A stretch of 63,185 bases of DNA from Planctomycetales bacterium (GCA_027449865.1 DAIDKV010000266.1:1-63185); one strand, 5' to 3'; shown: positions 1-8,682, counted from the first letter of the stretch. Notes: generated from the sequence alone by a model not told the origin. Numbers and translations are program-made.

Positions 1-50
1 AGAGCGATTAACGGTTGCATGGACGATGCCGGTGGGAGCGGACTCTTCAT

Positions 51-112
51 ACCAACCCGACGCGCCAGCGAGGGTTCCGACTCGAAGACCCTCGCTGGCG
101 CGTCGGGTTGGT
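51..112. repeat. Long perfect hairpin repeat
   Basis: Two 24-base arms (51-74 and 89-112) are exact reverse complements around a 14-base loop. The arm begins ACCAACCCGACGCG and ends CAGCGAGGG. It sits in non-coding sequence beside transposon debris. Long, perfectly paired intergenic hairpins of this sort are a common dispersed repeat in planctomycete genomes; that is recalled knowledge, not shown by this window, where only one copy is seen. The rest of bases 1-320 holds no gene I can support. Confidence 0.8.
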
Positions 113-321
113 AGGAGACATCGGCCATCCAACGGTAACGCGCTCTAGCGAGGGGGGGCGGCCGGTTCGTACCGGTATCGAGTTTCGGGACACGGCCCAC
201 TGCGCGGCCCTGAGTTCGGGGTGCGCAGTCACAGGCCCCACCGAGCGTCAGGGAGACGATTCCGCATCTGTGGACTGCCCTCGACCGGTGGGCAACCGGG
301 TAACCAAATCCGGACTGCGCG

Positions 322-1000
322 GACGAGTGACAGGGACGTGCCGGGGCAGGCGTCCGCCATCCGGTCCAGCCCGAGGTTGATTGCGTCGGCCAGGATGGCG
401 GTCGGCAGGAGTGTGCGGTCGGTGGCGACGTCGCCGTTGCGGAAGTGCACGAAATGCTGGGTGAACTCCGTCCAGACATCGACCTCGAGCAGGAGGTCGG
501 TGAGCTTGATGTGCGACAGCACGGTGGATACTTTGCGCGCCAGGGTGTCAACTTCCGACGGCACCGCGTTGGTCAGTGCCCAGTCGCCGGGGATGCCGAG
601 ATTACGGAGGACGGCGAGCCGACCGATCCCCTTAAGGATGGGGCCAGGATGCGGCGACACCGAAGTTCCTCCAGAAGCGCCTTGAGCAACGCGAGGCCGC
701 GATCCGTGCCGCGCGCCAACGTGAGCAGACATGTGGATATCTCACGGTGTTCTGGCAGGCCGATCTTCCTCCATCCGAATACGGCGAGCAACTCTGTCAG
801 ATGCTCCTTGCGGGTCTCATCTCGAGCGGGATAGCCGGCCAGCCATTCCGGGCCGGCGCCGACCTGATCGGCGATGAACCGCAGCATGGGGGCTGGCACC
901 GATTCATCCGAGCCCCAGGAACGGCCGGGTAAACGGCGGACCGCGAAGCCCAGGCGGTTGGGTTCGCAGCGGCGTTTGGCGATCAGATCGAGGTCCGCCG
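322..1000 (-). pseudogene. Tn3-family transposase remnant (TnpA)
   Basis: Read on the minus strand, two frames carry pieces of a Tn3-type transposase. From about 1000 downward one frame gives the N-terminal DUF4158-like part (DLDLIAKRR, then NRLGFAV, ARDETRKEHL and VFGWRKIGL). From about 600 down to 322 a second frame gives part of the catalytic-half domain (VDTLARKVSTVL, KLTDLLLEVDVWTEF, DRTLLPTAILADAINLGL). A full TnpA is close to 1,000 residues; only about 220 remain, with a frameshift near 600-650 and most of the middle and C-terminal region missing. It cannot encode a working transposase. The 5' end abuts a resolvase fragment on the other strand, so the res site normally lying between tnpA and tnpR seems to be gone. 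Confidence 0.75.
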
Positions 1001-1011
1001 AGGAGAACGTG

Positions 1012-1208
1012 TTGCTCGCCGAGTTCGAGCGGAACATCCTTCGCGATCGCGTGAAGGCCGGGTTCGCCCAGGCCCGCAAGGAAGGCCGTCCTCACGGCAG
1101 GCCGCGGCCGAGGTGAAACGGCTCGTTCAGGAGGGTTTCAGCAAGCGAGAGATCTCCAGGAGACCCGGCATCAGCAGGACCTCCGTCCGCCGGTTCCTCG
1201 ATCAGCCG
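1012..1208 (+). pseudogene. Serine resolvase remnant (TnpR C-terminal part)
   Basis: One frame reads LLAEFERNILRDRVKAGFA then ARKEGRPHGRP up to about 1105, which is the C-terminal part of a serine recombinase catalytic domain and its linker. The reading then continues in another frame from 1101 (AAAEVKRLVQEGFSKREI, then GISRTSVRRFL), which is the helix-turn-helix DNA-binding domain typical of resolvases. The catalytic serine region is absent and a frameshift lies near 1100, so this is a broken relic. It points away from the transposase fragment, as tnpR and tnpA do in many Tn3 elements, and probably came from the same insertion. Confidence 0.7.
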
Positions 1209-1488
1209 TCACTCTCATGTCCTTACCGTACGATTTTGTCCGTTCCGAGGAGTAAACCCTCATGGAACCGGAGCGACGAGGGGACGGAGCGTTCCCGACG
1301 CGTAAATCGCCACCTCGGGATCCGGCGCAACGATGGATGGCTCCTGGAATTCACATCAAGAACGCGACCGCCCCATGGAGCACCCTCGACCGCGCGAGGA
1401 GACCGGCATAGGATGGTCGCGCGGGAGTTTTCTTTCGGTGATCGCGTCGGACCAGGGATTCCGAGGCCGCTCGGGAAAGGAATAGAGC

Positions 1489-1887
1489 ATGTCGGAAAGC
1501 AAGCGAACGGAGAAGCCCGGCGCCGCGCGCAAGAGTCCTCGGACCGACCACGCCGACGGCGAGGCCGCCGTGCTCGCGAAGATTGCCGAGATGTCGGAGC
1601 CGTATCGAGGGATCGGCGAGCGGCTCCACGCCCTGATCCGCGCCAGTGCCCCCGGACTGGTGCCGAAGGTCTGGTACGGGATGCCCGCCTACGCCCGCGA
1701 CGGGAAGGTCGTTTGCTTTTTCCGAGGCGTGATCCTGGGGAAGGCCGAACGCTACATGACAATCGGTTTCAGCGAGGAGGCACGGCTCGACGACGGCCGG
1801 ATGTGGCCGACCTCCTTCGCGCTGACCGACCTGACCCCCGCCGAGGAAGCCACGATCGGCTCGCTCGTGAAGCGAGCGGCCGGTTGA
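1489..1887 (+). CDS. DUF1801-family protein
   Basis: A 132-residue soluble protein with a charged N-terminal tail (residues 1-25), then a compact domain with the pattern [39 protein letters not shown] and an MTIGFSEEA segment. This matches the DUF1801/YdhG-like fold, small alpha-beta proteins resembling the iron-chaperone frataxin. The WYGMPAY core motif of the family is intact. The start is chosen at the ATG preceded by AAAGGA about 7-8 bases upstream. The biochemical role of the family is not well established, and the neighbours (a transposon relic upstream, a secreted hydrolase downstream) say little about it. Confidence 0.75.
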   Translation: MSESKRTEKPGAARKSPRTDHADGEAAVLAKIAEMSEPYRGIGERLHALIRASAPGLVPKVWYGMPAYARDGKVVCFFRGVILGKAERYMTIGFSEEARLDDGRMWPTSFALTDLTPAEEATIGSLVKRAAG

Positions 1888-1961
1888 GAAAGACGTGAAA
1901 ACGGCCGGCACGATCGCCGCCGGTCGGAATCGGGAAGTCCCCGCAACGAAGGAGCATCGAC

Positions 1962-4064
1962 ATGAGACCCGCGATCCCGATCGGTCTGGCCGCCCTCCTG
2001 CTCGCCGCGGGAGCGGTCCGTTCTTCCGACGCCGCCTTCACGCCACAGACCCACGTTCATATGCGTGCCAACCAATGGTTCATCAATGAGGAAGTCGTCA
2101 ATCGAGGCGCGCCGGCCGAGGGCCGGTTGATGAACGTCCGGATGGTCAACGCGATCTTCGAGGATCGCCACCGGAACGACCTGAATCCCGACGCCATCAC
2201 CGACCGCTTCCTCGCGCACCTTGCTGAGTACGCATCGAACGGCGTCAACGCCATCACGATCAACCTTCAGGGCGGAATGCCCGGCTACGAGGGAGCACTC
2301 AACTCGGCGTTCGAGCCCGACGGTTCGCTCCGCCCCTCGTACCTCGCCCGAGCCGCCCGGGTGATCGAGGCATCCGACCGGTTGGGCCTCGTCGTCATCC
2401 TCGGCTGTTTCTACCAGCGGCAAGACCAGGTGCTCGCCGACGACACCGCCATCCGCGCCGGGGTGGTTCACGTGGCGCGCTGGGTCCGAGACCGGGGCTA
2501 CCGCAACGTCGTCCTCGAGATCGCCAACGAGTTCGACCACAGCGGCTTCAATCACCAGCTAATCCGGGGCGTCGCGGGCGAAATCGAGCTGATCAAGCTG
2601 GCGAAGAAAACGGCGCCCGAGCTGCTCGTCTCGACGAGCGGCCTGGGCCACGGTCGATATCCCGAGGCGCTCGCCGCCTCGGCCGATTTCCTTCTGATCC
2701 ACTTCAACGGAACCCCGCTGAAGGAGATTCCGGCCCGGATCGCAGCGCTGAAGCGATTCGGCAAGCCGGTCGTCTGCAACGAGGACGAAAAGATCGGCGA
2801 TCAGGGCGCGCAGGCCGCCGCGCTCAGCGTGAAAGCCGGTGGTTCCTGGGGGTTCATGTCCGAGAAGGTCAACCAGCACTTCCCCTTCCAATTCGAGGGC
2901 CGGCGCGATGATCCGGCCGTCTACGCGAAGTTGAAGGAGCTGACGACACCAGCCGCGAAGGCCGCCGCGCAGGAATACTTTCCCCCGCCCGAGTCACGCG
3001 GCGGCTGGCGCAAGCTCGACGACCCCGATTCGATCCGCCGCCTCGCCGGAATGGACCCGGAGAAGCTGGAATCGCTCCGCATGTGGCTCCGCGAGTCGGA
3101 TGGTCGGAACTTCGCCGCGGTCGTCATCCGTCGGGGATACATCGTCCTGCAAGAGGAGCGGGGCAACAGCGCGATCACCGATTCCCGACGCGTCGCCTCG
3201 TGCTCGAAGGCGGTCTGCGCGACGGTGCTCGCGATCGCCTCGGAGCAAAGCCAGCAGGGGAAGACCCCGCGCAAAATGAGCTTCGACGATCGAGCGTTCG
3301 ACTTCATCCCCTGGGCCCAGCCGCTGAGCGACCCGCGCAAGGCCAGGATCACCGTCAAGCAACTGCTCAACCACACCTCGGGCCTCTGCCCCGAGGCCAC
3401 TGGAGCCAATAACGACGGCACATGGGAATACATCCTCGGCCACTCGGGCGACCCACGGACGGAGAAGCTCGCGTTCGACCCCGGCACGGCCTGCGGCTAT
3501 TCGAGCCACGCCCTGACACACGCCTCACTGGTCTGCGAGAACGTCACCGGCAAGCCTTATGATGAGTTCGCGATCGAGTCGCTCTTCAAACCCCTCGGGA
3601 TCGAGCACTGGTGGTTCCAGTATTACGACGGAGGCCGGAAAATCGGCCGACATCCCTCGCACGGCCTGGGGATGCCGGCGCGCGACATGGCCCGGATCGC
3701 GTACTGCATGCTTCATAACGGCCAGTGGGAAGGCAGGCAAGTGATCCCGCGTTGGTTCGTCGAACAGACCGCCTTGCCGACGCACGACGTCCACGGCCCG
3801 GAGATGCGGTTCAAGATCAACGCTGAAACATTCTCGCACGGCTGGCAACTCCCCGCTCGGCTGACCGAGAAGGGAATCCGGGGCGGCCAGGACATCCCAG
3901 CCGACGCCCGCTACAAGCCCGGTTCGGGCGGCCAGTTGATCGCGTTCGTGCCGAGCCTCGATCTGGTCGTCACCCGACAAACGGGTAGCAGCGGCAACTG
4001 GGCCTTTGAAGAATACCTCCGGCGCGCCTGCGCGGCGGTGCTCGACGCCGATGGAGGGAAGTGA
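1962..4064 (+). CDS. Secreted GH5-like TIM barrel fused to a beta-lactamase-fold serine hydrolase
   Basis: A 700-residue exported protein of two enzyme-like halves. Residues 1-25 are a Sec signal peptide. Residues about 30-330 look like a glycoside-hydrolase clan-A barrel: EIANEFDHS places Asn189-Glu190 as the usual Asn-Glu acid/base pair, and VVCNEDEK places Glu274 as a possible nucleophile. Residues about 345-690 look like a class C beta-lactamase/penicillin-binding esterase: SCSK (Ser413-Lys416) is the SXXK motif, followed by QLLNHTSGL, a YSS element at Tyr513 in place of the usual YXN, and a GSGGQ strand near the C-terminus. AAGGAG lies 7 bases before the ATG. The two halves suggest one protein acting on a glycan and on an ester or amide, but the substrate is unknown. 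The downstream region is a repeat-rich convergent gap. Confidence 0.8.
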   Translation: MRPAIPIGLAALLLAAGAVRSSDAAFTPQTHVHMRANQWFINEEVVNRGAPAEGRLMNVRMVNAIFEDRHRNDLNPDAITDRFLAHLAEYASNGVNAITINLQGGMPGYEGALNSAFEPDGSLRPSYLARAARVIEASDRLGLVVILGCFYQRQDQVLADDTAIRAGVVHVARWVRDRGYRNVVLEIANEFDHSGFNHQLIRGVAGEIELIKLAKKTAPELLVSTSGLGHGRYPEALAASADFLLIHFNGTPLKEIPARIAALKRFGKPVVCNEDEKIGDQGAQAAALSVKAGGSWGFMSEKVNQHFPFQFEGRRDDPAVYAKLKELTTPAAKAAAQEYFPPPESRGGWRKLDDPDSIRRLAGMDPEKLESLRMWLRESDGRNFAAVVIRRGYIVLQEERGNSAITDSRRVASCSKAVCATVLAIASEQSQQGKTPRKMSFDDRAFDFIPWAQPLSDPRKARITVKQLLNHTSGLCPEATGANNDGTWEYILGHSGDPRTEKLAFDPGTACGYSSHALTHASLVCENVTGKPYDEFAIESLFKPLGIEHWWFQYYDGGRKIGRHPSHGLGMPARDMARIAYCMLHNGQWEGRQVIPRWFVEQTALPTHDVHGPEMRFKINAETFSHGWQLPARLTEKGIRGGQDIPADARYKPGSGGQLIAFVPSLDLVVTRQTGSSGNWAFEEYLRRACAAVLDADGGK

Positions 4065-4125
4065 ATCTGAAACAGGTTTGGACGTCTACATAAATCTATC
4101 CAGTACCGACGTAAGGACTGCCCCC

Positions 4126-4263
4126 TGTAGGAGGGAGCTCCAGCTCCCGACCCGCTCAAAGCCCAATCGCTCGCAATCCTCGCCGGCTGGAGCCGGCTCC
4201 TACAAAAAATCAACATGCCCACGCCTAAAGCCGACCCAATCCTCGCCGGCTGGAGCCGGCTTA
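4126..4263. repeat. Cluster of GCCGGCTGGAGCCGGC-type palindromes
   Basis: Three related short palindromes lie between two convergent genes. Copies at about 4175-4203 and 4238-4263 share CCTCGCCGGCTGGAGCCGG, whose GCCGGCT and AGCCGGC halves can pair. A diverged copy at 4126-4149 carries GGGAGCTCCAGCTCCC. The sequence beyond 4260 turns AT-rich. The position at the 3' ends of both neighbours would suit a bidirectional terminator, but no clear T-run follows either hairpin. A dispersed REP-like repeat is the other reading. Confidence 0.6.
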
Positions 4264-4325
4264 TATACAAATATTTATACATCCTCAATACAAACTATCT
4301 AAAACTGGTCGTCGCGGCGGTCCAA

Positions 4326-5264
4326 TCAAAGCTCGTCGAGAGGACTGGGCTTCTCGTCGGCGAAGTGCTCCGCCAGGCGGGTCCGGCAGGCATCAATTTC
4401 CTTCCGGAAGCGCGGCCTGTCGGCTTCCGGGATCGTCCCCCGGCCGAAGAGGACTTCGGCTGACCGGAGCTGATCCCAGGCCCGATCGATCAGGCCCAGT
4501 TCGATGAGCATCTCGCAGTAGGAGCAGATATCGACGATCCTCCCTCCCGCGCCCTGTCCGGCGGAGCCCTTGAAGAACTGCGCGGCCGCGACCTCCGGCC
4601 GACCCAGATGGCAAATCGCCAGGAACTTCCGGCGGCGATTGTCCTGGACGAGTGGAGAGCGGTCCTCGATTTCGAGCGAGACCTGCAAGGCTTCGGCCCA
4701 GCGTTCCCGATCCATCAGGCAGGCGGCCAGGACGTTCAGACGCTTGCTCGACGGGCCGTCGGCATCAATGGTCTGCCGCAAGATCGCGATGGCCTCATCA
4801 ACCTGACCAGCCTTCACCAGATCCGCCGCCCGCGAGACGGCGAGGTCCTCGAACCGCTTCTCGAGCCAGTCGAACACTCGAAGGACAAGGCAAGTGAGGA
4901 CCCATCCGAGAAAGGCGAGACCGGCGAGGATCAGCCACCAGGTCAGGGTCGTTCGCAGCGATTGCCGGAAGGTCGGGTTTCTCAGATCTTCCCAGGCTTC
5001 GGGAGGTGCGATCAGCCGGTAAAGAGCTGTGGACCCGGCCCACAGAACCACAGGAGCAAACGCCACGAGCACAAGGGCGGTCGCGATCAGGACGGGATTC
5101 GGCGGAACTGGCCGGATCGGCGACCGACGCGAGGGCAGTCGCCCCGTCCTCTTCTCCTGCTGGACGCGCCTTCGAGCCCGACGCTCGATCAGCCAGAGAC
5201 CTGCGAAGGCCGAGGCGAAAACCAGAACGATGGCGGCCAGCAACCCCAGCATGTCACTGCTCAT
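4326..5264 (-). CDS. Membrane protein with C-terminal TPR-like domain
   Basis: A 312-residue protein that I do not recognise as a named family. It has a hydrophobic N-terminal helix (residues about 6-26), an Arg-rich loop, two further helices (about 57-78 and 107-128), and then a helical region with TPR-like periodicity (AADLVKAGQVDEAIAILRQ, WAEALQVSLEI, LIELGLIDRAWDQL). This implies an inner-membrane anchor presenting a protein-interaction scaffold to the cytoplasm. The ATG at 5264 was chosen because it starts the first membrane helix and has GGAGG about 12 bases upstream; the open frame extends much further 5' but reads through low-quality coding sequence. It probably shares the divergent promoter at 5459-5504 with the DUF2239 gene. 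Confidence 0.65.
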   Translation of the reverse strand: MSSDMLGLLAAIVLVFASAFAGLWLIERRARRRVQQEKRTGRLPSRRSPIRPVPPNPVLIATALVLVAFAPVVLWAGSTALYRLIAPPEAWEDLRNPTFRQSLRTTLTWWLILAGLAFLGWVLTCLVLRVFDWLEKRFEDLAVSRAADLVKAGQVDEAIAILRQTIDADGPSSKRLNVLAACLMDRERWAEALQVSLEIEDRSPLVQDNRRRKFLAICHLGRPEVAAAQFFKGSAGQGAGGRIVDICSYCEMLIELGLIDRAWDQLRSAEVLFGRGTIPEADRPRFRKEIDACRTRLAEHFADEKPSPLDEL

Positions 5265-5458
5265 CACCCGAGAGCCTCCACGAACCCGCCCTCCGGCCGC
5301 CGCGGCGCATTTCGATACCTGGATCATTCTAGCCCCGCATCGCATCCTGGCCAATCGCATGCCTCCGTCCTTCCCCAACGTCGCTCCCATGGTGGTTTCC
5401 GGCCCGATGTCCGACCGGGCCCGACGACACTCCCCAGCGTACCGAGCGAAACGCCCGC

Positions 5459-5504
5459 ATTTTATCCGGGTGATATTGCCTTTCCAATTATACCCGGATA
5501 AAAT
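5459..5504. promoter_or_regulatory. Symmetric divergent promoter in a 13-bp inverted repeat
   Basis: ATTTTATCCGGGT (5459-5471) and ACCCGGATAAAAT (5492-5504) are a perfect inverted repeat with a 20-base spacer. Rightward, TTGCCT (5476-5481), 17 bases and TAAAAT (5499-5504) make a sigma70-type promoter that ends 36 bases before the DUF2239 start. Leftward on the minus strand, TTGGAA (5487-5482), 17 bases and TAAAAT (5464-5459) make a matching promoter towards the membrane TPR gene. The two -35 boxes overlap in the centre and each repeat arm includes a -10 box. The arms could therefore also be operator half-sites for a repressor. This is read from sequence only. Confidence 0.55.
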
Positions 5505-5540
5505 ACTGCCGAGGTTGAGCCCATGGTAAGGAGGACTCTG

Positions 5541-6149
5541 ATGGAGAACGGGAATTCGACGTCTTGCACGGCCTTCGAGGGCTCGCGGCGCATTGCCTCG
5601 GGCGAGCTGGCGGTGGTCGCTCGGACGATCAAGGAGGTCATCGATCGCGGAGAGCAGGCACCCATCCTGATCTTCGACGACGTGACCGGCGAGCAGTTCG
5701 ACATCGACTTTCGTGGGACCACCGAGGAGGTCCTGAAGCGGATCGCGAGATCCGGCGGCGACGCTCCCGCGGATCGGGAGGGAGAATCGCAGCGCGGGCC
5801 CGGGCGCCCGAGGCTCGGGGTCGTCGCCCGCGAGGTGACCCTGCTCCCACGGCACTGGGAATGGTTGAACAGTCAGCCCGGAGGTGCGTCGGTCGCGCTC
5901 CGCAAGCTCGTGGAGGAGGCCAGGCGGCGGAACCAGGGGAAGGATCGGGCCCGAGCCGCCCAGGAGGCGGCCTACCGGTTCCTGACCGCCATGGCCGGGA
6001 ACTTCCCCGATTTCGAGGAGGTCATGCGGGCCCTGTTCGCCGGAGATGGTGGGCGCTTCGACAAGCTGCTCGAACCCTGGCCCGCCGACGTCCGGGATCA
6101 CGCGAAGCAACTCGCGACGGCCGCCTTCCACAACGCCTCCGAGGCGTAA
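5541..6149 (+). CDS. DUF2239 family protein
   Basis: A 202-residue soluble protein. Residues 1-65 match the DUF2239 opening: TAFEGSRRIASGELAVVA, then PILIFDDVTGEQFDIDFRGT and EEVLKRIA. A Gly-Pro-Arg linker ([11 protein letters not shown]) leads to REVTLLPRHWEWLNSQPGGA, SVALRKLVEEAR and a helical C-terminus, also family hallmarks. The GRPRLG and helical part hint at nucleic-acid contact, but the function of the family is not known. The start is the ATG at 5541, because AAGGAGG (5528-5534) lies 6 bases upstream; an earlier in-frame ATG at 5523 lies before this ribosome binding site. It is transcribed from the divergent promoter just upstream. Confidence 0.85.
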   Translation: MENGNSTSCTAFEGSRRIASGELAVVARTIKEVIDRGEQAPILIFDDVTGEQFDIDFRGTTEEVLKRIARSGGDAPADREGESQRGPGRPRLGVVAREVTLLPRHWEWLNSQPGGASVALRKLVEEARRRNQGKDRARAAQEAAYRFLTAMAGNFPDFEEVMRALFAGDGGRFDKLLEPWPADVRDHAKQLATAAFHNASEA

Positions 6150-6199
6150 GCCTCGACAGGCCAGTGCGGGCCGCTTCAGGCTCGGCAGGAAGCACTCCC

Positions 6200-6229
6200 G
6201 AACCAACGCTCAGCGACGAGCGTTGGTTC
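6200..6229. terminator. Hairpin between convergent genes
   Basis: Bases 6200-6211 and 6218-6229 pair perfectly (GAACCAACGCTC with its reverse complement) around a 6-base loop AGCGAC. It lies between the ends of the rightward DUF2239 gene and the leftward gene at 6294. The strong stem and location suggest a bidirectional transcription end point. There is no T-run after the stem, so it may instead be a dispersed hairpin repeat. Confidence 0.5.
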
Positions 6230-6293
6230 CTGTCCGTCTGCGATCCCAGGGGCAGGTCGGCCGGATTGCGACCGGCTGGATCATCCTCCGGAC

Positions 6294-6821
6294 TCACATC
6301 GAGCCTTCGAGGTGAATCTCCCGCCCGACCAGCTCGATCTTCTTTCGGTTGAGCGCGGTCGCGGCGTCGAGGAACTCGCGGCGGAGGCGCGCGACCTCGG
6401 CCGACGGCGGCGCGGCGGTCGCCTTGTTGACCGCCTTCCAGATCGCGTCTCCCTTCTCTCGCATCGCCGAGTCAAACTCGGGCCCCTTGCCCACAACCTC
6501 GGCGCCGATCCTCATATAATCACGGGCAAGCTGACCGGCCGGACTGTCCTCGATCGATCCGGCCGACTCCTTCAGCGCGACCGAGAGCCGGTCGCGTGCC
6601 AGGTCGTGGTCAAGCTGCAAGAGCTCGACCTCGGCGCGAAGGCGGGCGACCTGGTCCCGGATTGCCTCGGAATCAGGACGCGCCTTCTCGGCCGCCTCGG
6701 CCGGTCTCCTCGACGCCGAGGCGACGGCATCGGCGACCTTGCCCTCGCCGGCCCTCGCCAGTGCGAACGAGATGGCACTCAGACCCAGGATGATCGTCCC
6801 GGCGATGATCGGTCCCCGCAT
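6294..6821 (-). CDS. Hypothetical membrane-anchored coiled-coil protein
   Basis: A 175-residue protein not assigned to a known family. Residues 5-25 (IIAGTIILGLSAISFALARA) form a signal peptide or anchor. Residues about 45-85 are a charged helical stretch with heptad-like spacing (EAIRDQVARLRAEVELLQLD), and a second helical section lies at 135-165. AAGGAGG sits 6-7 bases before the ATG at 6821, which fixes the start although the frame stays open upstream. It is followed upstream by another coiled-coil gene on the same strand at 6943-8682, so the two may be transcribed together. Its role is unknown. Confidence 0.6.
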   Translation of the reverse strand: MRGPIIAGTIILGLSAISFALARAGEGKVADAVASASRRPAEAAEKARPDSEAIRDQVARLRAEVELLQLDHDLARDRLSVALKESAGSIEDSPAGQLARDYMRIGAEVVGKGPEFDSAMREKGDAIWKAVNKATAAPPSAEVARLRREFLDAATALNRKKIELVGREIHLEGSM

Positions 6822-6942
6822 GGCCGCCTCCTTGCGACTTGATTGGAGACGGGCGCCTCGGGCTTCCCGCGAGTCTCCGGCGGGGAAGATATCCAGCGCC
6901 CGGATCGAGGGGAATCCCAATTTCGCTCCGGGCGCGGTCCGA

Positions 6943-8682
6943 TCATCGCTCGCGGAAGCGGATGCCGATTCCGGAGAGCAGGCCGCGCATTTCCCACTCC
7001 AGCCGGTGGAGATCGGCCAGCTCCTGTTCCAGCGACTGGATGCGGTCGTGCGCGGCCCGAAGGGCGTCATCCCGCGGGGGCAGCATGGCCGGGCTGGGGA
7101 AGCGGTCGACCCGGAGTCGGAGCGCCTGGTTCTCGGCCAGGAGGCGCTCGATCTCCGACCCGTCGCGCTCGCCCCGGTCGAGCTGGTCGCGCTCAAGCTC
7201 CTGGATCGCGATCCGGAGCCGCTCCGCCTGCACCTGGGCCGAGTCGCGCTCGGAGGCCAGGCGGTCGCGCTCGATGGTCAACGCGGCGGCGCGGCCCTGG
7301 GCCTCACCCAGGCTGGCCGCGAGCCGGTCCGCACGCTCCCGAAGCGTCTCGATCTCCTCAACGCGCCGACGATCCGCCTCGGCCATCGCCTCGTCACGCT
7401 CGCGCCCGGCGAAGATCAGCCGATCGACCTCGGCCCGAAGCGCCTCGACCTCGCTCAACGATCGACGCAAACCCTCGTCGACCTCGGCTCGCAGGCGATC
7501 GCGCTCGGCCATCGCCGCTTCACGCTCGGCAATCGCCTCTTCGCGCTCGGCAATCGTCGTTTCGAGCATGGACGCCGAAATGGTGAGCCGGTCGACCTCC
7601 GAGCGAAGCCCTTCGACCTCCGAGCGATGGCAACTCTCCAGCTCGGCGATCCTCGCGTCGCGCTCGCGGCCGACGATCGAGAGCCGGTCGACCTCCGAGC
7701 GAAGGGAATCGACCTCGCCGGAATGATGACGAGCGCGCTGGTCGGCCTCGGCCCGGTGGCGGGTCAGTTCGTTGTCGCGGTCGCCGATCTCGGACGCGAA
7801 CCGATCCCGCTCCGCGCGCAGGGAATCGAGGTCCGCCTGGTGCCGCCGCTCCGACTCCTCGCGATCGAGGCGCAGGTCGTCGATCGTCGCGCGAAGCCGA
7901 TCGACCTCGGCCGCGATCGAGTCGCGATCCGAGGCGTGCCGGGCACGTTCGACCTCGTGGGCTCGGATCGCCTCGGCGCGCTCCTCGGATTCCCTCCGGG
8001 CGGAGTCGCGGTCGCCACGCAGAGACTCGACCTCGCCTTCGAGCGCCGATCGCCCCTCGATCGCCGTTGAAAGCTCGGCGGTGAGCCGATCCACCTCCGC
8101 TCGAAGACGGCCCGACTCGTCGCGGACCGCGTCTCGATCGTCGCGCAGCGTCTCTCGCTCGATGGTCAACTGGTCGAGCCGGCTTCGCATCTCCGTCCCA
8201 GCACGATCGACCCACTTGCGATAGATCTTCGCCCGCTGGTACTTCTCGCGAAGCTTCGCGAGTTCGGCCGCCATCTGATCGCGCTCGGTCTGGATCGCGC
8301 CGAGATCCGCCCGAAGCCGATCGAACGACAGATGGGTGGCGTCGCCCGAATGGGACGGCGAGGGACTCTCCACCTCGGTTCCGGCGGGTGCCTCCACCAG
8401 GAACGACTGGCCACAGTGCTTGCACGAAACCGACTTGCCGATGTACGACCGTCGGACGTTCAGCGTGGCCTGGCAGTTCCGGCAATCGACCGAAATCCGG
8501 TCGGATTCCCTGGCGACGGTCGGCGCCTCGGTTTCCGAAAAGCTGTCCGGTCCTTCCTCGGCCTGAAACACCTGGGCACATTGCTTGCAACGAACCGATC
8601 GGCCGACGTAGATCCGCCGGATTTTGAGCCCGGCCGCGCACTGCGGGCATCGAGCGACGAAATGAGTCGAGGATTCACTCAT
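6943..8682 (-). CDS. Double zinc-ribbon protein with very long coiled coil
   Basis: A 579-residue protein with two copies of a small zinc-ribbon at the N-terminus: Cys12, Cys15, Cys32, Cys35 and then Cys67, Cys70, Cys87, Cys90. Both follow CX2C-X16-CX2C, so the domain is duplicated. From residue about 120 to 540 the sequence is a nearly unbroken, highly charged coiled coil with repeated motifs of the LRSEVDRL/LRAEVDRL type. No transmembrane helix or catalytic motif is visible. Similar ribbon-plus-helix proteins are frequent and unassigned in planctomycetes. The coil implies a filament or tether; the ribbons suggest binding of nucleic acid or protein. GAGGA lies about 9 bases upstream of the ATG. 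The internal repetition makes exact alignment of the coil unreliable. Confidence 0.75.
   Translation of the reverse strand: MSESSTHFVARCPQCAAGLKIRRIYVGRSVRCKQCAQVFQAEEGPDSFSETEAPTVARESDRISVDCRNCQATLNVRRSYIGKSVSCKHCGQSFLVEAPAGTEVESPSPSHSGDATHLSFDRLRADLGAIQTERDQMAAELAKLREKYQRAKIYRKWVDRAGTEMRSRLDQLTIERETLRDDRDAVRDESGRLRAEVDRLTAELSTAIEGRSALEGEVESLRGDRDSARRESEERAEAIRAHEVERARHASDRDSIAAEVDRLRATIDDLRLDREESERRHQADLDSLRAERDRFASEIGDRDNELTRHRAEADQRARHHSGEVDSLRSEVDRLSIVGRERDARIAELESCHRSEVEGLRSEVDRLTISASMLETTIAEREEAIAEREAAMAERDRLRAEVDEGLRRSLSEVEALRAEVDRLIFAGRERDEAMAEADRRRVEEIETLRERADRLAASLGEAQGRAAALTIERDRLASERDSAQVQAERLRIAIQELERDQLDRGERDGSEIERLLAENQALRLRVDRFPSPAMLPPRDDALRAAHDRIQSLEQELADLHRLEWEMRGLLSGIGIRFRER

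Noticed and set aside
6739-8070. A 443-codon plus-strand open frame with repeated Leu/Arg/Gly pattern.
   Set aside because: It is the opposite strand of the coiled-coil gene; the periodicity comes from the coil's own codons.
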